From Rehmannia glutinosa (Eukaryota; Streptophyta; Magnoliopsida; Lamiales; Orobanchaceae), in assembly GCA_016081115.2 (NCBI GenBank), contig CM071934.1, forward strand, positions 61,799,267 through 61,863,266: a DNA stretch of 64,000 nt, in the 5' to 3' direction. Below, one piece after another: positions 57,326 through 64,000 of the stretch; the stretch's first letter is position 1; every line of letters starts with the position of its first letter. The position numbers and the translations under genes were made by a program. A model generated the notes under the pieces. It did no database searches. It had not been told where the DNA came from and saw nothing but the letters and a program-made list of their open reading frames with translations.

Positions 57326-58139
57326 AACGTAGACTTCAAAGTTTATATACCATCAAGATCATCACCAGTAATAATCATATCATCAACATATAAAGAAAGT
57401 AAAATACGACCTATTGTAGTACTTTTGACAAACAAGGCTGAATCATGATGACTTGGTCGAAAACCAAGAGAAGTAACAACACAAGTAAACTTTTCATACC
57501 ACACTCTAGAGGCTTGCTTAAGGCCATAAAGAGCTTTACGAAGCTTACAAACTTCACCAGGTTGATAGGCAACACCAGGAGGAGGCTGTATGTACACTTC
57601 ATCAATAAGATCACCATTGAAAAACGCATGTTTTACATCTATCTGAGATATACCCCATCGACGAACCGAGGCGACTGCAAGAAGGGTACGAATAGTTGTC
57701 ATCTTTGTAACAGGCGCAAATGTCTCCTCATAATCGATCCCATACTCCTGAGTATAACCCTTAGTAACCAGTCGGGCTTTATATCTTTCAATAGACTCAT
57801 CAGATTTGGTTTTGATTTGTAGACCCAACGATATCCAATTGCATATTTTCCCGGTGGCAAAGGTACCAAGTCCCAAGTATGAGTATAATGCAAAGCAGTA
57901 AGTTCCTCAGCCATAGCATCCTGCCAAAGTGGATCACGAATCGCCTCCCTATAGGATGAAGGCTCAGAAATACGATGAAGAGAGGCCAAAAAAGAGACGA
58001 ATGAACTAGAATAATAAGAGTAAACGAGATCTGGTAACTTAATAGACTTACGGACACGTGTGGATTGACGAGGAACAACATCAAGAGCCGCAGTTAGAGA
58101 AGTTGAAGGGACAGCATCAGTAGCAGGAGAATCAGTCAC
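57326..58139 (-). pseudogene. Reverse transcriptase of C4, N-terminal and palm part
   Basis: Reading down: EPSSYREAIRDPLWQDAMAE, ELTALHYTHTWDLVPLPPGK and GYRWVYK, then after a frame change near 57820 YKARLVTKGYTQEYGIDYEE, DVKHAFFNGDL, KALYGLKQASRVWYEKF and YVDD at 57379-57390. The domain is cut by H2 about 30 residues after YVDD and continues at 51616. A stop replaces one codon next to the H2 junction. Confidence 0.88.
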
Positions 58140-58391
58140 ATGAATCAGAAGTCAATGTACCAGAACCTGCAGAACCATTAGTAGTGGATTCGTCACCATA
58201 AAATGGGTCAATATGAATGAGGTCGGACCTGGATACATTATGGGAGCCAGCTGGGACAGAAAAGAATAGAATATGTTCAAGAAACACTACAGGACGCGAG
58301 ACTTATAATTTTTGGCTAACTAGATCAAAACAGCGATAACATTTCTGGCCTTCCCCATAACCAAGAAAAACGCATAAAGCAGACCGCGAGG

Positions 58392-58800
58392 TCAACTTAG
58401 TGCGTTCAACTTGAGGTCGAAGGACAAAACAAGTAGAACCAAAAACGCGCAAAGATAAATAATCGGGAACCCATACAACTTCTCAAAAGGTGTCAAACCC
58501 GAATTATGCGAAGTAGGAATTCTATTAATCAAATAGGTAGCAGTGAGAACTGCTTCCCCCCAAAAAACACTAGGAACACTAGCAGACAACAAAAGAGACC
58601 TAGCAGTTTCTACAAGAAGTCTATGTTTTCTCTCTGCAACTCCATTTTGCTCAGGGATATCCGTATAAGATGTTTGTCGAATCGTACCATCAGAAGTTAG
58701 AACTGACACAGACGGATTAGGAGACAAAGAGATAAAAACGACATACTAGGTGACATTTGATGGGAAGCTCCAGAATCTAAGATCCACAATAGTGAAGACA
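58392..58800 (-). pseudogene. Protease start fused to integrase C-terminus, C4
   Basis: SLLWILDSGASHQMSPSMS (58800-58740) is the protease active site (DSGA). After SDGT the sequence continues in SYTDIPEQNGVAERKHRLLV and VFWGEAVLTATYLINRIPTS, the C-terminal half of integrase. The rest of protease, the zinc region and the catalytic integrase core are missing, an internal deletion of roughly 1 kb. The fused frame is open and ends in a frame change near 58430. Confidence 0.85.
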
Positions 58801-59059
58801 TACCTCAAGAATTGAAATGCGACAAACCTATATTTGATGAGGCAGACATAGCATGTGGCTATGAGGCAAGGAACTTTTGAAACTGCTCAAACATATATGG
58901 ATCTAATGATGGTGCGACGACTGCATTGCTCGGCGGAGGTGGTCTAGGAGACCATTGGGATGGCGATGGTGCTGGTGGCTGCTGTGGAGGACGTGAAGCT
59001 GGTTGTTCTTTGGAATGCGTACGCTACTATTGGGATCTCGGTTGTTGTGGTTTACCTTT

Positions 59060-59852
59060 ATTCAATAATAAGGGACACTGAGCCTTCCAATGATTACTTT
59101 CGGTGGCAAAAGGCACATTCATCAGAGGGTGTCCTCCAATTCACCTGATTGGGATTATTATTAATCGGCTTTTGTGGTGCGGCAAAAACCGATACAGTAA
59201 ATGTTGAAACGATCCCCTTATCAGCGTGAGTATGAAGTCGTATCTCTTCAGCTAAAAGTTCATTGACCACCGAATCTACAGGAGGTAATGGGCTTCGATG
59301 CAGAATACTACCACGCAACCCCTCAAAATCAGAACGAAGAGCCATCAAAAATTCCACCAATCGTTGTTCTTCTCGACGTGTAACATAGGGCGAAAAAAAA
59401 CTCGCAAATCAAAGCAAATTCGATGGCGACAATTGATCCCACAAATCTGACATAGCGGAATAAAACTCCTGAATACAATATCCTTCTGTTTCAAAGCGCG
59501 AATATCAGCCTCCAATTGATACTGTTTGGCAAAGTTGGACTGTGTATACAACCGTGTCAGATGGTCCCAAACTTCCTTCGCAGTCTCATACTTCGCCAAC
59601 TGAGCCCCTATAGATTGCAAAACTGAATTATTAATCCAAGTAATAATCTTCGAATTATCCGTTTCCCAAGCCTCCAACGGATCTGCACTATCCGAACCAG
59701 GTTTCGTAGGTTTAACCTTTGTCCCAGTAATAAAACCCTACATAGATTTACCTCGCAAGTTTTTTTTTCATAATATAACTCCAATACGAATAGTTTTTCC
59801 CATCCAATTGCACGCTAATTTCCTGAAGAGAGTCATCCTTACGAATAACCAT
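59060..59852 (-). pseudogene. gag of C4
   Basis: The ATG at 59852 gives MVIRKDDSLQEISVQLDGKN, the normal start of copia gag, and SYWSYIMKKNL follows. Next come KIITWINNSVLQSIGAQLAK, VWDHLTRLYTQSNFAKQYQL, and after a frame change FLMALRSDFEGLRGSILHRS. The zinc knuckle CAFCHRKSNHWKAQC is at about 59120-59075. A stop at about 59740 and a shift near 59450 inactivate it. Confidence 0.85.
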
Positions 59853-60030
59853 GACGAACAGAAAAAATCCCCAAATCGTAACCCCCAAAACAAATAAAAA
59901 CTAACCAAATCGGAACCCAAAACTAGCGATAACAAGACAAAAACGGAACCAAGAAACGAGCCAGAAAGAAAAACGAACGAAAAAAAGTTCGATCCGCAAA
60001 AGCTGTGGCAAAGATTAAAAAATTGGCTCG

Positions 60031-60038
60031 TGATACCA
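60031..60038 (-). promoter_or_regulatory. Primer-binding site of C4, tRNA-iMet
   Basis: TGGTATCA begins directly after the GACA end of the 5' LTR, and CGAGCC follows. Confidence 0.88.
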
Positions 60039-60208
60039 TGTCATAAAATACTTATACTCTTATTATGCAAAACCAAAAGTGAATACAAAAGAAACAAAGG
60101 AGAGCCTTATATAGACAAATAGAAAACCTAACCCTAAAAGGACTAAAATCCTAACCATAAAAGGACTACAATTAAATAAGGAAACTAAATATATATTATA
60201 TTTCAACA
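60039..60208 (-). repeat. 5' LTR of C4
   Basis: 170 bp, matching 50727-50912. The sequence TATATAGACAAATAG is the likely promoter area. Confidence 0.9.
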
Positions 60209-60213
60209 ATCTG
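60209..60213. repeat. Target-site duplication ATCTG, right copy (C4)
   Basis: Equals 50722-50726. Confidence 0.88.
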
Positions 60214-60579
60214 AATTTTTCAACTTCAAAATATACTCATCTCCAATCTCTTTCAATCCATACCCAAATGACTTTCTTCTTAACCAAAAAAATGACACAA
60301 TAGAATTAATATTAATCTAAAACTACTTCAAAAGTTTCAGGCTTCAGACTTAGGTTTTACTCCAAGCATACATCATCCAATTCACGAGACCCCAACAGGA
60401 GTTTCTTCCTCAGCTCTTCAGTCTTCATATGTAAATTTTAAGAAACATGTTGGTACAAGAATTTGACAAGTCCAGCCAAAATATTGAACATGTATAGAAA
60501 GTTCTCTATATGTCTGGTCTTTCTATACCCAAAAAGAGTCACGGAATTTACAAAGGAACGATGACGGAAAATAACGATT
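60214..60579 (-). other. Chromosomal flank, likely 3' end of host gene
   Basis: No repeat or frame is seen. As it follows the stop codon at 60580 on the minus strand, it is probably the 3' untranslated region and downstream DNA of that gene. Confidence 0.4.
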
Positions 60580-60732
60580 CTACGAATTTAAGTAGGGGAT
60601 CTTAATTGATCTACTTGACACACTTGGGAACAAACTAATGCTCTTTGCGGTTGATGTATCATTTGAGGATTCAAGTGCACGAGAAGCTTGCAGAGCCATT
60701 TCTGCATGGAGTTGGAGACATGCCATGGCGAG
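60580..60732 (-). CDS. Last coding exon of an unrecognised plant gene
   Basis: On the minus strand TTTTTATAATGCAG precedes CTC GCC ATG GCA. The exon of 51 codons reads LAMACLQLHAEMALQASRAL, then ESSNDTSTAKSISLFPSVSS, and ends RSIKIPYLNS with TAG. It joins in phase 0 to the exon at 60857-60921 across a 124-bp intron with GT and AG ends. The joined reading has helical, Ala/Leu-rich character without gaps. I do not recognise the family. Upstream exons would lie at higher coordinates, where a hAT element and organelle DNA now sit, so the gene may be truncated. Confidence 0.55.
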   Translation of the reverse strand, partial: LAMACLQLHAEMALQASRALESSNDTSTAKSISLFPSVSSRSIKIPYLNS

Positions 60733-60856
60733 CTGCATTATAAAAAGTAAATCATGATAAGTACATGGTTCGACACAAAACTGAAAGTATAAAGGGAGAA
60801 TGAGTAGCAAAATCCGTAAAACAATTCAGAAGGCCGAAAAATGAGTATAATCTAAC

Positions 60857-60921
60857 CATCCCAATATAATTGCAAACCCTTGCAAACCCAGGAATAGAGG
60901 CAGTAACAAAGTTGTTACTTG
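60857..60921 (-). CDS. Penultimate exon of the same unrecognised gene
   Basis: The acceptor CATTCTGTAG precedes the exon and the donor GTTAGA follows it. The 65-base exon reads SNNFVTASIPGFARVCNYIG plus M after a split first codon, ends in phase 0 and runs on into LAMACLQLHA. Only a weak pyrimidine tract supports the acceptor, so its exact start is less sure than the donor. Confidence 0.45.
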
Positions 60922-61082
60922 CTACAGAATGACAAAATGTCTCTATGATATGCCAAAATGAATGACAATTTGGCATTATCATACAAGTGTATGATAGAGA
61001 TTACAGTTGCTGTATCGAAAGAAAATGGGGCTTGCATGTTGGAATTAGAAACTCGTCATTCAACAAAGAAAAATGTGACTCA

Positions 61083-61091
61083 GATTACATC
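61083..61091. repeat. Target duplication GATTACATC, left copy (hAT-like element)
   Basis: Repeated at 61984-61992. The last 8 bases (ATTACATC) would be the standard hAT duplication. Confidence 0.8.
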
Positions 61092-61983
61092 CAGGCCCGG
61101 ACTTGAGGGCATGCCCAACAAGCCGGTGCCTAGGGCCCCAAAAATTTAGGGGTCCATTTTTTGTTTAAGGGATAATTACAGAAAGTCCCTAAGTTTTGGG
61201 CTAATTACAAAAAAACCAAGAGATTTTTGAAAATTAAAAAAAAAAATCCTTTAGGTTTGATGCGAGTCACCCCCTTAAATTTAATACACAATCAAACCTT
61301 AAGATTTTTTAAAGCCCCAAATTTTTTAACTGGTTAGGTATATAAACCATTCCCTTCACACACACCAACAAAAAAAAAAAAAAAAAAAATAGACAGAACT
61401 TCAACATGAAGCATAACATTGTGAAAAAAGAGAAACAGTTCACTCGAATGTGATGTACGTATAAACCCTAACTCAGAACATTTCCTAAAAATAACTGGCA
61501 ATTTTAGTTGATAATTAGCATTAAATCCTTCTAAATACTTTCATAAAATCCTTATGAACAATGACAATTTTTAGGAATATTCTACATACTGGGTTAATAT
61601 TTTTATTTTTTTCATTATGTTAATACTCTTCATCTTGCTTAGTTTTTTTAACTTTTGCTTAATTTTGCCCTCCCATTTAATTGATTTAGTTAGCAGCATG
61701 ATATTTTATGATTCGAGCAATGATTTTTTTTTTTTTGAGGAAAATGATTTTGTTTATTTGTTTATGATTTACGAGTATTAGATTAACTTGGGGGTGACAT
61801 TGTAATTTGTGCGACTGGAATTTTGTCTTTCTTGTTGTTGTCAGAATTTTTGGGGATTAGTATTACAATTGATTTTTCGGCCTTTGCTTTATAGTAATAT
61901 TTTAAAACAAAAAAAAAATTGGCCCCTATAAGGGCCCATTTGATAATCCTGCTTAGGGCCATGTGTTTCATAGGTCCAGCCCT
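61092..61983. mobile_element. Non-autonomous hAT-like element
   Basis: The termini CAGGCCCGGAC and the inverse of CAGGGCTGGAC form short imperfect inverted repeats of the hAT CAGGG type. They are flanked by an 8-9-bp duplication. The ends carry GGCCCC / GGGCCC words. No transposase frame is present in 892 bp. Bases 61166-61310 resemble one arm of the MULE-type MITE at 62222-62460 (GGGATAATTAC, GGGCTAATTACAAAAAAA). Confidence 0.75.
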
Positions 61984-61992
61984 GATTACATC

Positions 61993-62212
61993 TTTTGCAA
62001 AAATAGGAAGTTCGACTTTAGAGCTTTCTGGGGGTCATGAGTCATGATGAAGGTTCTATATGGACAGGTACGAATTCTAAACAAGGATTATGATAATCAT
62101 TAAAAAAAATTCAAGCTACAATATAGAATAACAAAATGCATTGGGTGTGGAGTCATTTAAATTCATTCAAGTATATCAACTATAAAGTTTTCTCATCCAT
62201 AAATGATTTTTT
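61993..62212. other. Chromosomal spacer
   Basis: I see no feature in about 220 bp between the hAT-like element and the MITE. Confidence 0.4.
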
Positions 62213-62221
62213 TAGTTTTTA

Positions 62222-62460
62222 GGTTAATTACAAAACTGCCCGAGGTTTAGCCTAATTACAAAAAAACTCAGTTATCTTTTAAAATTACAAATACTCTCCT
62301 GACATTTGTTTTTTGTTAACAAAATTGCACCTTCAAGAGGCCTCAAGATGGGGGTATTTGTTAGTTAAAACCAAACTTCAAAGGGGTATTTGCAATGTTG
62401 AAAGATAACTGGAGTTTTCATAATTAGGCTAAATTTAGGGGTAGTTTTTTTAATTATCCC
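62222..62460. mobile_element. MULE-type MITE
   Basis: The arms GGTTAATTACAAAACTGCCC and the inverse of its right end (GGGATAATTAAAAAAACTAC) are imperfect inverted repeats of about 90 bp. TAGTTTTTA flanks it at 62213-62221 and 62461-62469, a 9-bp duplication. There is no coding capacity. Confidence 0.8.
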
Positions 62461-62529
62461 TAGTTTTTATTAACATAATGATTCTCAGAAAATTTGAAGG
62501 TATAATTTGATAAACACAGTCTCTCCCAC

Positions 62530-62948
62530 TTATGGGATATTTGAAGAAGCGCAGGTTTGTTTGGAACCCTACACAAGGGGCTGGTCTCGATCTCGCTTGG
62601 TGGTACCCCTCTCGATGATTGTTGACTCAACATTGATCTTATTACAGCTTGAAGCGAAGGAAAAAGCTTCTCATTTCAACTCAGACAGTGAGGGGGCCAA
62701 GGGAAATTTTTTTAGGAAAGCAAGTCCCATCGAGTTAGCTCTTGGAGTAAAGGCATGACTTAAGGTAGCGAGTGACTTGAAGGCTGCTCTTGAGTGAATG
62801 AGCTGATGCAAGCAGGAAGGCAAGTGACAGGTCTTCCTTAGAAGCCTGGAACGATGGGGGGGTCACAGGGGGGAACCCTCGTTTTGTGTTGCTGAGACAT
62901 GCGCCTAAGGAGAAAGTCTTTGCAACCGAAGTGAGCCGAGGAGCTGAG
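62530..62948. other. Organelle-derived (probably mitochondrial) spacer
   Basis: Base composition changes abruptly from AT-rich nuclear DNA to balanced sequence rich in GAAG and GGGG words, as in plant mitochondrial spacers. No gene is recognised. It leads directly into plastid ycf2 sequence. The left edge is judged only from composition. Confidence 0.45.
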
Positions 62949-63105
62949 TGACGTGGCGGCAACATGCTTGGTCCCGCTTATGGGGTCAAATCAATACGTT
63001 CTAAGAAGAAATATTTGAATATCAATCTCATCAATATCATCGATCTCATACCAAATCCCATCAATCGAATCATTTTTTCGAGAAATACGAGACATCTAAG
63101 TCATA
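62949..63105 (+). pseudogene. ycf2: ycf2 fragment (plastid)
   Basis: The + frame gives AANMLGPAYGVKSIRSKKKY, then LNINLINIIDLIPNPINRII and FSRNTRHLSHT, an internal part of plastid Ycf2, the very large protein of the inner-envelope import motor. About 50 of more than 2000 residues are present. The match ends at the T of LSHT and passes into unrelated DNA, so this is a fragment and not a gene. Confidence 0.88.
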
Positions 63106-63383
63106 CGCGCCTCCGCGGAGAAGAAATCTTCCGGAAAGTTCCCATGATAGTTTGTTGGTGTTTCGATCAATGCACTTGCCATGGAGGCTATGCTTTCGCT
63201 CTGCACCATCAATCTAGAAAGCATAATCTAAGATTAGTTTGGGATGCCTGCCATCCACACCAGAATAAATAGAGTTTTCCGAAAAAACCTGCTAGTGGAG
63301 GAAGACTTGCTAGGGATAAGAGACATAGGGCTAAAGAGAGAGCCAAAAAAAGATCTTTCGTGTATAATCCTGCATAATCTCGA
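63106..63383. other. Organelle-type sequence, not identified
   Basis: A frame of about 55 codons continues from the ycf2 fragment to 63272 (RGEEIFRKVPMIVCWCFDQC and so on) and a basic stretch follows (RLARDKRHRAKERAKKRS, about 63298-63351). I cannot name a source. It lies between two plastid fragments. Confidence 0.4.
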
Positions 63384-63578
63384 ATGTTATCATACCAAGG
63401 AGATACTTTAATTACATTTATATATGAAAAATCGAGATCTGGTGATATAACTCAGGGGCTTCCAAAAGTAGAACATGTGTTAGAAGTGCGTTCGATTGAT
63501 TCAATATCGATGAATCTAGAAAAGAGGGTTGAGGGTTGGAACGAACGGATAACAAGAATTCTTGGAATGCCGTGGACT
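63384..63578 (+). pseudogene. rpoC2: rpoC2 fragment (plastid)
   Basis: GDTLITFIYEKSRSGDITQG, LPKVEHVLEVRSIDSISMNL and EKRVEGWNERITRILGMPW match the internal region of the plastid RNA polymerase beta-double-prime subunit. About 60 of roughly 1400 residues remain. The match ends at MPW and a stop follows. In plastomes rpoC2 is far from ycf2 and psbE, so the neighbours show rearrangement. Confidence 0.9.
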
Positions 63579-63581
63579 TAA

Positions 63582-63867
63582 AGAAAAGAGGAACCCTACC
63601 AAAGCAGAGAGCATCGGAGCACCGGAAAGAAGCTACTCGACTAATTCAGCTACTACCTGAAGCCCGCATTTTCGGAGCGTTATTGCGTGAAGCGGAAAGG
63701 GACAGCGGAATCTAAGACCACACCAGAGGGAAAACGAGGATTAGATATTTCGTCAACCACCACTTGAGCGCGATTCGCTTATCTGTTGAAAAGTACCATC
63801 CAGACAGTCAACCTTTAGGGCATATGACTAGTAAGCTTTGACTGTACAAGAATATGTGGAGCTGAGC
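63582..63867. other. Organelle-type spacer
   Basis: Composition is like 62530-62948 and probably mitochondrial. No gene is recognised. It ends just before the psbE start. Confidence 0.4.
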
Positions 63868-64000
63868 ATGTCTGGAAGCACAGGAGAACGTTCTTTTGCT
63901 GATATTATTACCAGTATTCGATATTGGGTCATTCATAGCATTACTATACCTTCCCTATTCATTGCGGGTTGGTTTGGTTTAGCATTTACGATGTATTTGG
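63868..64000 (+). pseudogene. psbE: psbE 5' part (cytochrome b559 alpha), frame-broken
   Basis: The ATG at 63868 gives MSGSTGERSFADIITSIRYW and VIHSITIPSLFIAGW, the start of the photosystem II cytochrome b559 alpha subunit, including the haem-ligand His23 (VIH). After Gly-Trp (residues 34-35) it diverges: bases for LFVST are missing and two extra bases follow, so the reading becomes FGLAFTMYL instead of the family sequence. The window ends inside it. This is a transferred, broken copy, not a plastid gene in place. Confidence 0.88.

Noticed and set aside
60958..61149. + frame of 63 codons MNDNLALSYKC and so on
   Set aside because: It crosses the hAT insertion edge and its duplication, so it cannot be one ancestral gene.
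62530..64000. Reading the right end as a true plastid genome segment
   Set aside because: ycf2, rpoC2 and psbE are not neighbours in plastomes, all are fragments, and psbE is frame-broken.

Overview
The window looks like plant nuclear DNA, probably from a eudicot. It is dominated by plant-type LTR retrotransposons. It also holds an L1-type LINE, two Helitron-like ends, MULE-type and hAT-type non-autonomous DNA elements, AT-rich spacer, two spliced exons of one ordinary plant gene, and a block of organelle-derived DNA at the right edge. There is no operon structure, CRISPR array or intact protein-coding gene, and nearly all coding sequence is decayed. I found no new defence or metabolic system; the value of the window is in its nested insertion history.

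Region 1-44.8 kb is one retrotransposon nest, resolved here by LTR pairs and target-site duplications (TSDs). The oldest layer (E0, + strand) is the 3' part of a copia element: a downstream-ORF remnant at 1-257 and 7505-8523, and a polypurine tract (PPT) plus LTR start at 43.9 kb. An Athila-like Ty3 element without pol (258-7499, TSD GGTAC) and a large minus-strand copia element C1 (8525-43828, TSD GTAG[T/C]) interrupt it. C1 is broken at GCAAC by a relative in the same orientation, C2 (14631-35804). C2 is broken at GACCC by a plus-strand copia element, C3 (19894-28302). C1 and C2 carry gag-PR-INT-RT-RNaseH followed by a large ORF of unknown function in the env-like position.

Region 44.8-50.6 kb holds a LINE with most of ORF2 deleted (44834-47456, 14-bp TSD), pyrimidine- and AT-rich spacer, and a Helitron-like element H1 (48770-50577). 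Region 50.7-60.2 kb is a short-LTR copia element C4 (50727-60208, TSD ATCTG, minus strand). Its reverse transcriptase is split by a 5.7-kb AT-rich insertion with a Helitron-type 3' end (H2). H2 in turn contains a MULE-type MITE, a short retroposon and microsatellites.

Region 60.2-62.5 kb is the most ordinary chromosomal part: two in-phase exons at the 3' end of an unrecognised gene (minus strand), a hAT-like element and a second MULE-type MITE. From about 62.53 kb to the end, fragments of plastid ycf2, rpoC2 and psbE are joined in one block with mitochondrial-looking spacer. This suggests transferred organelle DNA, possibly a plastid-in-mitochondrion mosaic later moved to the nucleus.

One caution affects the whole left half. 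Where repeat copies disagree, the differences concentrate at CAG/CTG, as CG, TCG or CGA. That is not what cytosine deamination produces and may be a base-calling or consensus artefact at CHG-methylated cytosines. Frameshifts and LTR ages here should not be taken at face value.
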